A DNA stretch of 64,000 nucleotides from JAWCQZ01 sp038869515 [NCBI: Halobacteria archaeon] (GTDB lineage: Archaea > Halobacteriota > Syntropharchaeia > JACQPP01): assembly GCA_038869515.1 (NCBI GenBank), contig JAWCQZ010000002.1, positions 124,001 to 188,000 on the forward strand, read 5' to 3'. The notes under the pieces are model-generated. The model saw only the letters and a program-made list of their open reading frames with translations, was not told the origin of the DNA and searched no databases. The translations under genes were made by a program, and so were the position numbers. Below are positions 44,895 to 53,165 of this stretch, piece after piece; position 1 is the stretch's first letter, and the number at the start of each line of letters is the position of its first letter.

Positions 44895-47800
44895 TCATTT
44901 CAGCACGCTCTTCTCCCCATTTTGCCTCAAAGTGGATAGCGAAAGAGTGTAGTGCTGTATCCTCTGCACCGGCTGCCAGGGGCAGGCCGCCGGGTCCCTG
45001 AATGCATTCACCCTCGGCTTCTCCGTCCCGCAGTCCGTCACCACGTAGAGCCAGTAGCAGTCCCTCCGGTCCTCGGCGACCCTCCGCTCGTTGGGGGTCA
45101 GAACGATGGTCCCGTCGCTGGCGGAGAGCCCCTTGACCTCGATGAGCCGAAGGTCGCCGTTGCGCGAATCGAGGCTGGTGATGTCGTATCCAAGGTTCTT
45201 CTCGTGAACATCCTGCACGATGCGGCCTTGAGCGGTCTCGTGCTCGATGGCCGTCTCCATGGCGATGCGCTCGACCTCCGCGTCCGGGCGCAGGTTCCGT
45301 ATCTCGGGCCTGTCGCGCTCGGGGTGGGGGAGGACCAGGACGCTGGTGAGCCGCTCGATGTTCTGGAGTTTGAGGCCCCGCTGGCGCTTCAGTTCTTCCC
45401 GCCGCCGGTCCCGGCGGGCCAGGAGCTTGGCGTGGGCATCCAGTGCCTTGGCGAGGTTCTGGTCCGCCATGGGCACTCCTCTCTTCTTTTCCTCTTCGAA
45501 GCGTCCTATCTTCTCGTCCTCGCGGGCGATGAGTTCGGTGAGGGCGATGTCCACGTGGCGGGCCACCCGGTCCAGCTCCTCCAACCGCTCCTTCTTGACC
45601 TTTTCGAGGAAGGGCTGCAACGCCGAGTCGTGGAGGAACGCCATGGGTTCCGGCAGGGTGGCCACCGGCGGCAGGCTGGCGGGCGCGGGGGCGGGCAGCA
45701 TGTCGCCCAGGATTCCGGGCTCGCGGAGCACGGGGTCGGCCACCTCGTCCAGCTCGACGGCGAAGAGGTGCTCGTGGATGACGCGGTCGAGGCCGTCGGC
45801 CACCTGGGCGCGGTAGAAGTCGATTCTGGCGGGCCGGGTGTGGGCCAGGGAGTGGACGCAGGCTCCCTGGCCGAACATCGGCCGGGCCGTTTCCACGGCG
45901 TGACGCCGCAGCGCCTCGAAGAGGGGGTGGCCGGGGGTCACCCACTCGAACTTCTTCTCCTCGGCGGTCTTCCGGTCGGTGGTGAAACGGGGGTATCGGT
46001 TCGCCAGCGGCGGGAGCCTCCATGTGGAGTCGGTCTCGTAGCGGCGCAGGGCGGGTGGCGTGGCGCCCGGGTCGAAGGTGTGGCGGTAGGCCCCCACCGG
46101 CTTGAGGGACATCCCCGCCACCCCCCCGGTCTCCACGATGAACCGGGAGACGGTCTCGGGGACCAGCCTCCGCTCCTGGGCGCGGGCCTTCCGCTCCACG
46201 AGCATGGCGAGATTGAGGCTCCGGGTCGCAAGCCCCTCCAGGGCGTTCTGGCAGATGTTGCGGAAGCGGTCCTCGCTCACGTTCCGGAGGACCCGCTCCT
46301 CCAGGTCGGCTTTTCCAATTTTGCCCGCGTAGTAGTCGCGGAGGATTCGCTCGATGTGGGCCGGGGGGATGGCCTCGCCCACCACGTTGAAGACCGCGTC
46401 GTCCTTCAGGGCGTCCCGAATCCCCTGGAGCTTCTCCAGCAGCGTCTCCAGGACATGGCCCTCGATGGTGTTGACCGCCACGAAGTTGAAGATGAGGCAG
46501 GGCTCCTTCTGGCCGTAGCGGTGGATGCGGCCCATGCGCTGCTCCAAGCGGTTGGGGTTCCAGGGGATGTCGTAGTTGAACATGAGGTTGCAGCAGTGGA
46601 GGTTGATGCCCTCTCCGGCGGCCTCGGTGGCGACCAGAATCTGGATTTTGCCGTCCCAGAACTGCTGCTCGGTCCAGATGCGGGTGCCCTCTTCGTCCCG
46701 GGAGCCGGGCTTCATGCTCCCGTGGATGAATCCCACTCGGAAGTTCCATTCTTGCAGGCGCTCGACGAGGTATTTCAGGGTGTCTTTGAACTCGGTGAAA
46801 ATCAGGAGGCGCTTGTCGGGGTTGTCGAAGAACCCTTGCTCTCGGAGCAGTTCCTTCAACTTGTTGAGTTTGGCCTCCACTTCTGCGTCGATGACCTTCT
46901 GGGCTTGCTTGGCCAACTCCCGGAGGGCCGAAACTTCCTCCAAGACCTCCTCTTTGTTCCGGGCCAGGGTGACCGCCTGGGCTTTCTCCTCCAGACGCTC
47001 CCGCTCCTCTTCCTCCATCTCCTCCAGCTCTTCTTCGCCCGGAATCTCGAAGGGGCCGTTCTTCGCCACGTCTTCGGCCAGCTGGAGTCTCTTCTCCAGC
47101 AGGTTGGCCCGTTTTTCGAGGGAACTCTTGAGGGCGAAGGTGCTGGAAGCGAGGCGTCTCTGGAAGAGGGCCATGAGAAATCCGAGAGCCCGCGCCCGGG
47201 GGTCGGTGGCTTCCCGGGCGGCGGCCAGGGCGCTCTGGTCCTTCACGAACTTGGTGACGGCGTCGTAGAGCGCAAACTCGTCCCCGTCGATGGAGAAGCG
47301 GACCGTGCTGGGGATTCGCTTGGTGAAGATTTTCTCGGTCTGCCAGGTGCCGTCAGGCTGGCGCTGGGGGAAGTAGACCATCGCCTCCTTCAGACGGCGG
47401 AGGTAGAAGGGGGCCCGGCGCCGTGCCATCGCCTCCTGAATCGATTTCACGTCGGCGTAGGCGTCCTGGTCCAGGAGCCGGAGAAAGAGGGTGAAGTTCT
47501 GGGGGTCCCCCCGGTGGGGCGTGGCCGTGAGCAGGAGGATGTTGTGGGTGGTGTCGCGCAGGAGTTCCCCCAGCCGGTATCGAAGGCTTTTGCGCTCCTC
47601 CGAGGAGGCGGACATGCGGTGGGCCTCGTCGATGATGACCAGGTCCCACTGGGATTGGCGGAGGCCCGGAAGCACGTCCTCTTTTTTGGCCAGATCGAGG
47701 GAGGTGATGACCTGCGGATGCTCCCGCCAGGGGTTGATGCCGAACTGGGTTCGCAACTCGGCCCCCTTGATGACGAGGAACTTCTCGTCGAACTTCTCCT

Positions 47801-48296
47801 TCAGTTCGCGCTGCCACTGGAAGGTGAGGTTCGCGGGGCACACGATGAGGGTCTTCTCGACCAGCCCCCGGAGTTTCAGTTCGCGGAGGAGGAGGCCCGC
47901 CATGATGGTCTTGCCTGCGCCCGCGTCGTCGGCGAGGAGGAACTTGACGACCGGGAGCTTCAGGAGGTAGTCGTAGACCGCCTCCAGTTGGTGGGGGAGG
48001 GGGTCCACCCGGGAGATCGAGAGGCCGAAGTAGGGGTCGAACTCGTAGGCGATTCCGAGGGCGTGGGCCTGGAGCCCCAGGCGGAGGAGGGAACCGTCAC
48101 CCTTGTAGGTCGGAATCGCGGACCGGACGGTGAGTCGCGAGAGTTCCTTCTCGGTGAGGCGGACCCTTCGGAATGTCTCTGAGCGAACTCCAACGAGCCC
48201 CAGGGCCCACACCCCGTTTCCGTCGGTCTGGGTGGTCTCCACCCTCATGGGTTCGTTGAAGAGGTCGCCTTCCAGAATGTCTCCGGGTTTGATCAT
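44895..48296 (-). CDS. SNF2-like superfamily 2 helicase with C-terminal DUF3883
   Basis: 1133 aa from the ATG at 48296; a GTG at 48341 in frame is possible. Helicase motifs: LLADDAGAGKT (120-130), IDEAH (222-226), LLLTATPHRG, LLIFTEFKDT, and the SNF2-type motifs V-VI ILVATEAAGEGINLHCCNLMFNYDIPWNPNRLEQRMGRIHRYGQ. The C-terminal DUF3883 region (YDITSLDSRNGDLRLIEVKG, about 1020-1100) is a PD-(D/E)XK-like fold. This architecture is seen in BREX BrxHII-like and DISARM DrmD-like proteins, which translocate on DNA. It is followed by a 163-base gap. Confidence 0.92.
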   Translation of the reverse strand: MIKPGDILEGDLFNEPMRVETTQTDGNGVWALGLVGVRSETFRRVRLTEKELSRLTVRSAIPTYKGDGSLLRLGLQAHALGIAYEFDPYFGLSISRVDPLPHQLEAVYDYLLKLPVVKFLLADDAGAGKTIMAGLLLRELKLRGLVEKTLIVCPANLTFQWQRELKEKFDEKFLVIKGAELRTQFGINPWREHPQVITSLDLAKKEDVLPGLRQSQWDLVIIDEAHRMSASSEERKSLRYRLGELLRDTTHNILLLTATPHRGDPQNFTLFLRLLDQDAYADVKSIQEAMARRRAPFYLRRLKEAMVYFPQRQPDGTWQTEKIFTKRIPSTVRFSIDGDEFALYDAVTKFVKDQSALAAAREATDPRARALGFLMALFQRRLASSTFALKSSLEKRANLLEKRLQLAEDVAKNGPFEIPGEEELEEMEEEERERLEEKAQAVTLARNKEEVLEEVSALRELAKQAQKVIDAEVEAKLNKLKELLREQGFFDNPDKRLLIFTEFKDTLKYLVERLQEWNFRVGFIHGSMKPGSRDEEGTRIWTEQQFWDGKIQILVATEAAGEGINLHCCNLMFNYDIPWNPNRLEQRMGRIHRYGQKEPCLIFNFVAVNTIEGHVLETLLEKLQGIRDALKDDAVFNVVGEAIPPAHIERILRDYYAGKIGKADLEERVLRNVSEDRFRNICQNALEGLATRSLNLAMLVERKARAQERRLVPETVSRFIVETGGVAGMSLKPVGAYRHTFDPGATPPALRRYETDSTWRLPPLANRYPRFTTDRKTAEEKKFEWVTPGHPLFEALRRHAVETARPMFGQGACVHSLAHTRPARIDFYRAQVADGLDRVIHEHLFAVELDEVADPVLREPGILGDMLPAPAPASLPPVATLPEPMAFLHDSALQPFLEKVKKERLEELDRVARHVDIALTELIAREDEKIGRFEEEKKRGVPMADQNLAKALDAHAKLLARRDRRREELKRQRGLKLQNIERLTSVLVLPHPERDRPEIRNLRPDAEVERIAMETAIEHETAQGRIVQDVHEKNLGYDITSLDSRNGDLRLIEVKGLSASDGTIVLTPNERRVAEDRRDCYWLYVVTDCGTEKPRVNAFRDPAACPWQPVQRIQHYTLSLSTLRQNGEKSVLK

Positions 48297-48363
48297 GGTC
48301 TCGATGCAGCGGTCCCCCACGAGGCGTTCAAAGCAACACACAGGGGGCTAAAAGAATTTGCGT

Positions 48364-49809
48364 TCATATCTTCGGCTCCCTGGGCACGACCACGTTCTCA
48401 AACTTCTTCCGGAACAGGTCGAACCCGAGCGTGTGGACGGGGATGACCTCCTTCGGCTCGATTTCCCGGACCGCCTGGAAAATCTCCTCCTGCCCCGCGT
48501 GGCCAGAGCAGTGGGCGTACTCGTATTTCAGGCCGAAGGTGTCCAGCCAGTTCTTGAATCGGGCGAAGTCGATGGCCATCTCCTCGGTGAAGGGCTCGCT
48601 GGAGGAGTGGATGAAGAGCCCGCCCCGGGGCTTGAGGTCGATGAGGTTCTGGAGGCTCCAGAAATCCAGATAGACCATGACCTCGCCCAGGTGCTCCCTG
48701 AGCCAGTCGGGCCTCTTAGCGTTCGGGTAGTGGATGATTTCTCGCTCGGGCCACTTGGCCGCGTAGTCCCTGTCGTCGAAGGAGCCGCTCTTCTGCCTCT
48801 CCACGAAGATGAGGAGGTTCTCGTCCCGGGGCGGGATGCCCACCTCTTTCTGGAGCTGGTCGAGGTAGTAGGCCATCTTGGTCGGAATCACCAGCTTGCG
48901 GCCGGTCGCCTTGGCGACCTGGTGGAATGTCCTGAATCGGTCGAAGTCCCGCTGCATGAAGTCGAGGAACACGGGGCTCTTCGGGTGGGCCTTCACCAGC
49001 TCGGCGCATCTCTTCAGGACCTCACCCTCGTTCGCCATCTTGTGGCCCGGGTTGCCCCCCATCATGCGGACGACCGCCTCCTCCTCGGGGTTTTCGGGGC
49101 CCACCTGGGTGCCCTCGATGAGGAGGGTGTCCACCTCCTCCTCCGCCACCGTCTCTACGAAGGCCCTCCCTTTGGCTCCCCGCCAGCCGTGGAACCGGAT
49201 GTCCCCCGTGTAGGCGACGGTCCCCTCGTCGGCGTGGAGGATGAAGCCGGCGGCCCCGAGGGTGGAGTGGTCCACCTCGAAGGGCTTGCACTCGACCTCC
49301 TTGAAGCTGGCGATGTCCTGCCAGGGGCGTTCCGGGTCCTCCTCGCCTCGCTTCGAGGGGGTGTATTGACCGAGGTTCTTCGGTTTGTAGGTGAGCAGTT
49401 CCCTGGAGAGCCCCGCCTGGGAGGTCTCCTGGTAAGTCGCCAGCAGTTTGCGGGCCAGTGGGGAGGAGAAGATGGGGATTCGGGGGTCCAGGAACGGGAT
49501 GGCCCCTACGTGGTCGATGTGGGGGTGGCTCACCAGCACCCCGGCCACCGCGGGCTCGGCGGGCTTCAGGTCGGTGGTCTTGAGGAGGTCGTGCCGGTAG
49601 AGCCCTTCGACCCGGGGCAGGATTCCCAGGTCGAGGTAGTCCTGGAGGCCCGCGGAGGCGCGGGGCTGGAGGAACTCGGCGTAGAACTTGCCGAACTTGG
49701 AGAAGGACATGCCGAAGTCGAGGAGGAACTTCGCGTCGGCGGACTCCAGCAGGATTTTGTTGCCGCCGATTTCGTTGGCGCCGCCGTAGAAGGTGATGTT
49801 GGTCTTCAT
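48364..49809 (-). CDS. Metallo-beta-lactamase-fold nuclease, RNase J-like
   Basis: 481 aa. The start ITFYGGANEIGGNKILLES ... FLLDFGMSF is RNase J-like. Metal ligands: HPHIDH (HxHxDH) in VSHPHIDHVGAIPFL, GDIRFHG, and a C-terminal VIPVHTLGFD. The central region has SFxPLAR/LLIEGTQVG and a beta-CASP-like segment. Probably an exonuclease acting on RNA or DNA. The ATG overlaps the NYN stop (ATGA). I used 49809 rather than the upstream ATG at 49851, which lies inside the NYN gene. Confidence 0.88.
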   Translation of the reverse strand: MKTNITFYGGANEIGGNKILLESADAKFLLDFGMSFSKFGKFYAEFLQPRASAGLQDYLDLGILPRVEGLYRHDLLKTTDLKPAEPAVAGVLVSHPHIDHVGAIPFLDPRIPIFSSPLARKLLATYQETSQAGLSRELLTYKPKNLGQYTPSKRGEEDPERPWQDIASFKEVECKPFEVDHSTLGAAGFILHADEGTVAYTGDIRFHGWRGAKGRAFVETVAEEEVDTLLIEGTQVGPENPEEEAVVRMMGGNPGHKMANEGEVLKRCAELVKAHPKSPVFLDFMQRDFDRFRTFHQVAKATGRKLVIPTKMAYYLDQLQKEVGIPPRDENLLIFVERQKSGSFDDRDYAAKWPEREIIHYPNAKRPDWLREHLGEVMVYLDFWSLQNLIDLKPRGGLFIHSSSEPFTEEMAIDFARFKNWLDTFGLKYEYAHCSGHAGQEEIFQAVREIEPKEVIPVHTLGFDLFRKKFENVVVPREPKI

Positions 49810-50327
49810 TGCCTGCTTCTCTTGGGCCGATAATCCCGCGGGTCGATGCATGCGTCGTATAGGGTGCGACCTATCGGAATCCAGTCGGTCTTGTCGACGC
49901 CCCTGAGGTTGCGGTAAGTCGGGCTCTGGGGATAGGCGCTCGCGATCTTGATCCAGCAGTTCCGCTCGCGCGCGATTGCGCGGATTTCAACGGCCACCTC
50001 GGAGAGGTCCTGGTCCTGGCTGAACAGGAGCGCGACATCGTATTCATTGCGGTAGGCCATGCGGACCACATCCAGGGCGAGGCGGACGTCCACGCCCTTC
50101 TCCTCCCCGACAAGGAACGTGTGTTCGGTGCCGTCGGGGAGAGTGACCCGCCGGTTCCGGTAGCGAAGGGGCCGGGAGAATGTCCAGACCCCCTGCCGTC
50201 CCAGGTGCGCCAACTTGTGAGAAGAGATAACCCCGCCCGAGGCCTCGCGGCGGGTCGAGCGGGGGGCAAGTGTTGCTGAGTTGGCTTTGGCCGAAATAAG
50301 TCTTTCGGTGGACGCAACCTTACCCAC
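49806..50327 (-). CDS. NYN-domain nuclease, apparently lacking its N-terminus
   Basis: Up to 173 aa in this frame. The C-terminal 115 residues are a clear NYN (LabA/DUF88-like) domain: GEEKGVDVRLALDVVRMAYRNEYDVALLFSQDQDLSEVAVEI holds the second and third acidic clusters. The usual first strand with its catalytic Asp (xxFxDGxNL) is absent from this and the neighbouring frames. The first 55 residues look unlike any NYN protein, so the gene may be a 5'-truncated remnant. It overlaps the end of the phosphatase gene by 8 bases. Confidence 0.65.
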   Translation of the reverse strand: MGKVASTERLISAKANSATLAPRSTRREASGGVISSHKLAHLGRQGVWTFSRPLRYRNRRVTLPDGTEHTFLVGEEKGVDVRLALDVVRMAYRNEYDVALLFSQDQDLSEVAVEIRAIARERNCWIKIASAYPQSPTYRNLRGVDKTDWIPIGRTLYDACIDPRDYRPKRSRQ

Positions 50328-50793
50328 CCCTCCTCCCGCGGCCGTTTTGCAGTCGGTTCAAGACGCCCTCCGCAGCCCCCGTTATCTCCGCGGCGCACCT
50401 CCGGTAGACCTCCAGATCGTGGCTGGGGTAGGGGTCTTGGATGTCGGGACTGGCCCCGTTCCCGAAGGCGAAGGCCTTCAGGAGGTGGGACTTGCCCTCG
50501 GCCTCCGGGAACCTCTGGAGCAGCTCCTCCTGAACGGTCCGGTCCAGGGTCAGAATCAGGTCGGCGCCCCGCACAATCCCGCCCGTGACCTCCCGGGCCC
50601 GGTGGCGGCGAATGTCGAGGCCGTAGTCCTGCATCGCCTGGACGGCGTACTCGTGGGCCCGGCCGAGGCCGTTGGTGATGCCGGCGGAGGAGACCTCCAA
50701 GGGGAGGCCCCGGCGGCGGGCTGCGTCCCGCATCAAGGCCTCGGCCATGGGGGACCGGCAGGAGTTGCCGTAGCAGAGGACCAGGACGCGCAT
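50320..50793 (-). CDS. Low-molecular-weight protein tyrosine phosphatase family
   Basis: 157 aa. The P-loop CYGNSCRS (C7 to R13, CX5R) and the following MAEALMRDAARRR are family hallmarks; the general acid lies in the DPYP segment near residue 121. It could be a tyrosine phosphatase or an arsenate reductase of the LMW-PTP fold. ATG chosen at MRVLVLCYGNSCRS; the longer frame upstream is not conserved-looking. It borders the defence array on its upstream side. Confidence 0.85.
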   Translation of the reverse strand: MRVLVLCYGNSCRSPMAEALMRDAARRRGLPLEVSSAGITNGLGRAHEYAVQAMQDYGLDIRRHRAREVTGGIVRGADLILTLDRTVQEELLQRFPEAEGKSHLLKAFAFGNGASPDIQDPYPSHDLEVYRRCAAEITGAAEGVLNRLQNGRGRRGG

Positions 50794-50822
50794 GGGGGGC
50801 GCTCCCGATGTTCTCCCCGGGC

Positions 50823-51043
50823 TCAAAACCATTTCACCGCCATCCAAGCCAGGACGAACCCGCCCGCGAGCCACCAGAGGCCTCCCGAACTCGATTTCTC
50901 TGATTGAGGTTCCTCAACCCCTCCTTCAGGCGGATATAGACGTGGACCGTTCCCCCTCCCGGTGCGAGCCGCACTTCTTGGCCTTCGTCGACCTCGACGA
51001 CCTCCACTGGGTCCCCCTCCTCGTCGAAGCGGAACTCCTTCAT
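50823..51043 (-). pseudogene. Small tail-anchored protein gene with an apparent 1-base frameshift
   Basis: The ATG at 51043 overlaps the stop of the PrsW-like gene (ATGA) and reads EFRFDEEGDPVEVVEVDEG ... HVYIRLKEG. In another frame the downstream part continues as EEPQSEKSSSG followed by a membrane helix (GLWWLAGGFVLAWMAVKWF) and a stop at 50823. Adding one G in the G4 run near 50925-50930 joins them into about 72 residues. Sequencing error, real mutation or programmed shift cannot be told apart here. Confidence 0.55.
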
Positions 51044-51675
51044 GCCGACCCCGGCGACGGCCGCCGCTTCCTGATCCGTGGCAACTCAAGCAAAGCGGTG
51101 AACCTCGGCGGCCCCTCCCGCCAGCGGGAGACCCGGCCCATTGCGAGGAGGAGGGGCGACCAGGCCACCAGCGGAACGAGGGCCTGGTTCACTCCCGTGA
51201 GGCCGACGTGGTCGGAGCCGTTGAAAAAGCCGTGGATGGCGGCCCCTGCGGCAATCCCCCAGACGAAGCTGCCGGTCCATCCCCGGCGGCAGGCAAGCAA
51301 CGCGACGGCCACCGCCGAGGCCGTGTAGGTGGGGTGGGCGGCGAGGCGGAGAAGGAGGTAGAACCGGTGCTCGCTCGGATATGTGGTGTAGTGCTCCCCG
51401 AGACCGAACACGAGCCCGATGAAGAGCGCCATCCCGAACGCCGCTCCGGCCGTTTTTCTCCAGTCTCCATCCAGCCCGCCGAGCTTTCGGACAGCGGCCA
51501 CGGAGAGGACCACGTAGCCGAATTTGAGCGACTCTTCGGCGATCGGCGCCCAGAGGACGGCTTCGAGGAACGTCCCGATGAAAACCATCTTGAAGGCGAC
51601 CGCGACGAGCAGGATTCCGACGAGAAGGTACCAGAACCGGAGCAGAGCCTTGCGCTCGCCCGCCGGGTGCTCCAT
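51040..51675 (-). CDS. PrsW-like intramembrane protease family
   Basis: 211 aa, about six to seven membrane helices. Motifs in PrsW order: EESLK (47-51, EExxK), FGLGEHYTTYP, the RLAAHPTYTASA His and AAGAAIHGFFNGSDH. PrsW-type proteins are integral-membrane peptidases that cleave membrane-anchored regulators. The start at 51675 overlaps the upstream gene's stop. It lies in a string of six genes with ATGA-type junctions, one encoding a single-pass membrane protein that could be its substrate (inference). Confidence 0.78.
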   Translation of the reverse strand: MEHPAGERKALLRFWYLLVGILLVAVAFKMVFIGTFLEAVLWAPIAEESLKFGYVVLSVAAVRKLGGLDGDWRKTAGAAFGMALFIGLVFGLGEHYTTYPSEHRFYLLLRLAAHPTYTASAVAVALLACRRGWTGSFVWGIAAGAAIHGFFNGSDHVGLTGVNQALVPLVAWSPLLLAMGRVSRWREGPPRFTALLELPRIRKRRPSPGSA

Positions 51676-51905
51676 CAGACCTCCCCTCTCCCGCCGCGCG
51701 GCTGGAGGGGGGCCCCTTCGCCCCGGCCCCCGTCGCATTCCCTGACCCACAGCCGCATGCTCCGGGCCCCGTGGCTGTTGAAGGTCCAGTCGAGGACATG
51801 GAGCCTGAACGCCCCGACCCTGCAGGCGTACTCAAAGCGACGCCAACACCTCTTTCCCGTGTTAAGCATGCTCTTGTGAATTTTGAAAGGCAGTTCTGCA
51901 GTCAT
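51675..51905 (-). CDS. Small hypothetical protein in the PrsW operon
   Basis: 76 aa; not recognised. FKIHKSMLNTGKRCWRRFEYACRVGAFRLHVLDWTF is basic and aromatic; the end is Gly/Arg-rich. Support comes mainly from the junctions: its ATG overlaps the stop of the 59-residue gene (ATGA) and its stop overlaps the PrsW start. Confidence 0.45.
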   Translation of the reverse strand: MTAELPFKIHKSMLNTGKRCWRRFEYACRVGAFRLHVLDWTFNSHGARSMRLWVRECDGGRGEGAPLQPRGGRGEV

Positions 51906-52081
51906 GGTCTCTCAAGGAAGAATCCGTATTCATGAGTGTCTGGATTGCCAGATGTCAGGTATAGCCAGAGTGTCACAACTATGATGAAGAATATTGTGAT
52001 GACGAACGCACCGTAGCACAGCCCTATTGTGTCTTGTGCCAGTTCAATCTCTGCCGGAGACGCTTCGTCTTCACCGATCAT
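51902..52081 (-). CDS. 59-residue single-pass membrane protein
   Basis: Short acidic N-terminus (MIGEDEASPAEIELAQDT), one strong membrane helix (LCYGAFVITIFFIIVVTLWLYL) and a short tail (SGNPDTHEYGFFLERP). Start and stop both overlap neighbours by ATGA, which supports a real gene. G+C is clearly lower than around it. No family recognised. Confidence 0.6.
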   Translation of the reverse strand: MIGEDEASPAEIELAQDTIGLCYGAFVITIFFIIVVTLWLYLTSGNPDTHEYGFFLERP

Positions 52082-52380
52082 TTGAAGGATCTCGCCGGGT
52101 TCGGAATCCGCTCCATCCCCGCCAGCCGCCTCTTGAATCCCTGAGTGTAGGGGAACTCGGTCACCACGCGGAACGGCCCTTCGAGGCAGACGTAGACCCG
52201 CAGGTTGTTGTAGACGCAGAGCAGGGAGCCGTCCCGGTCCCGCCAGAAGGTCCCCCGGCGGACCTCGCGCTGAATCTTCTCGGTCACGCCGAACCGGGAG
52301 CCGACTTGGACCTCGCGGGCGTGCCTCTCTGCGAACCTCGCCACCGCGTGGGCGGTCAGGTGAACTGCGGCGGCCTCCAC
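52078..52380 (-). CDS. Hypothetical protein, possibly RelE/BrnT-like fold
   Basis: 100 aa. LTAHAVARFAERHAREVQVG, then IQREVRRGTFWRDRDGSLLCVYNNLRVYVCLEGPFRVVTEFPY, resembles small beta-rich DUF4258 or BrnT-type proteins that begin with a His-x-x-x-Arg-Phe-x-x-Arg helix. The assignment is weak. Its ATG is one base after the wHTH gene's stop; its own stop overlaps the next ATG. Confidence 0.55.
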   Translation of the reverse strand: MEAAAVHLTAHAVARFAERHAREVQVGSRFGVTEKIQREVRRGTFWRDRDGSLLCVYNNLRVYVCLEGPFRVVTEFPYTQGFKRRLAGMERIPNPARSFK

Positions 52381-52381
52381 C

Positions 52382-52825
52382 TCAGACGCCTCCTACTGCA
52401 ACTGGAGCCGGGGCGTCAACGGGGCCGGGGCCGACCGGCCCCGGGTCCGCCTTGGCGCCCTGGTCGGAAGCCCGGGAGCCCTCGGGAGGCGGTTTGCAGT
52501 CGAGGGGGAGCGCCTCGACGCTGCCCCTGCGGATTCCCAGCCGGACGCTCCTCCTCGCAGGGTTCGGGCTGCGCTTCTCCCGCCTCTCCAGGAGGCCGCC
52601 CCGGACCAGCCGCTCGATGTCGTAGTTCAGGTCGTTGAGACTCGCCTCCTCGCGGAAGAGGCGGTTGTGCGCCCGGACCAACTCGTGCTTGCTTGCGAAG
52701 GAGTCCCTGCCCTCCCGCAGGGCTTGGGCGCAGAGGTGGGCCAGCTTGAGCCGCTTGGGGTGGCCCAGGAGGCGGAACACCGCGGCCTGGCTGCGGATGA
52801 GCCCATTGTCGGGGGCCGGGGTCAT
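52382..52825 (-). CDS. Winged-helix DNA-binding protein
   Basis: 147 aa. The ArsR-like start IRSQAAVFRLLGHPKRLKLAHLCAQAL, then HELVRAHNRLFREEASLNDLNYDIERLVRGGLLERREKRS, reads as a winged helix. The C-terminal 45 residues are Pro/Gly-rich. It is second gene of the operon and a candidate local regulator. ATG chosen at 52825 because upstream sequence in the frame is low-complexity. Confidence 0.7.
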   Translation of the reverse strand: MTPAPDNGLIRSQAAVFRLLGHPKRLKLAHLCAQALREGRDSFASKHELVRAHNRLFREEASLNDLNYDIERLVRGGLLERREKRSPNPARRSVRLGIRRGSVEALPLDCKPPPEGSRASDQGAKADPGPVGPGPVDAPAPVAVGGV

Positions 52826-52877
52826 GGGCCGCCTCCGGGGGCGGGCGGTCGAGGGCCCGTCGGGGGGCGGACGGGGG

Positions 52878-53105
52878 TCATAGCAGCACCGCCAGGGCCA
52901 GCAGGGCCACGACCAGGAAGGCCGAGGAGCCCGCGCAGCAGCCGTCCTGCCTGTCCCCCTTCCCGCCGAGGGCGTGGCTCGTGAGGCCGTAGCCCACGGC
53001 GAACCCCCCGGCGAAGGCCAGCAGGCTGTCGAAGAGGGGCGGCCCGTCCTCCTCACCCGACAGGCCGGCCCGGGGGGGTTGGCGGAGTTCTACATTGGGC
53101 GCCAT
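52878..53105 (-). CDS. Small membrane protein with glycine-rich hydrophobic segments
   Basis: About 75 aa. Polar N-terminus (NVELRQPPRAGLSGEEDGPP), one hydrophobic segment (FDSLLAFAGGFAVGYGLTSHAL), a short loop with CC, and a C-terminal hydrophobic helix (SSAFLVVALLALAVLL). AACTTATCC (53128-53136) lies 27 bases before the ATG at 53105. First gene of the operon; no family recognised. Confidence 0.6.
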   Translation of the reverse strand: MAPNVELRQPPRAGLSGEEDGPPLFDSLLAFAGGFAVGYGLTSHALGGKGDRQDGCCAGSSAFLVVALLALAVLL

Positions 53106-53127
53106 CAACCACCCTCGCCGTGGGTAT

Positions 53128-53150
53128 GGATAAGTTCTTATGATTTAACA
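53128..53150. promoter_or_regulatory. Divergent promoter between the small-membrane-protein operon and the CARF regulator
   Basis: The minus-strand box AACTTATCC (53128-53136) serves 53105. On the plus strand an A/T-rich stretch (TTATGATTTAACA, about 53138-53150) is centred 22-26 bases before the ATG at 53166. The two boxes nearly abut, so binding at one could affect both. Confidence 0.6.
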
Positions 53151-53165
53151 TCTTTATCATTTCCG

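Noticed and set aside
44952-48182. 1076-codon plus-strand ORF opposite the helicase
   Set aside because: Shadow of the helicase gene; the minus frame holds all helicase motifs in order.
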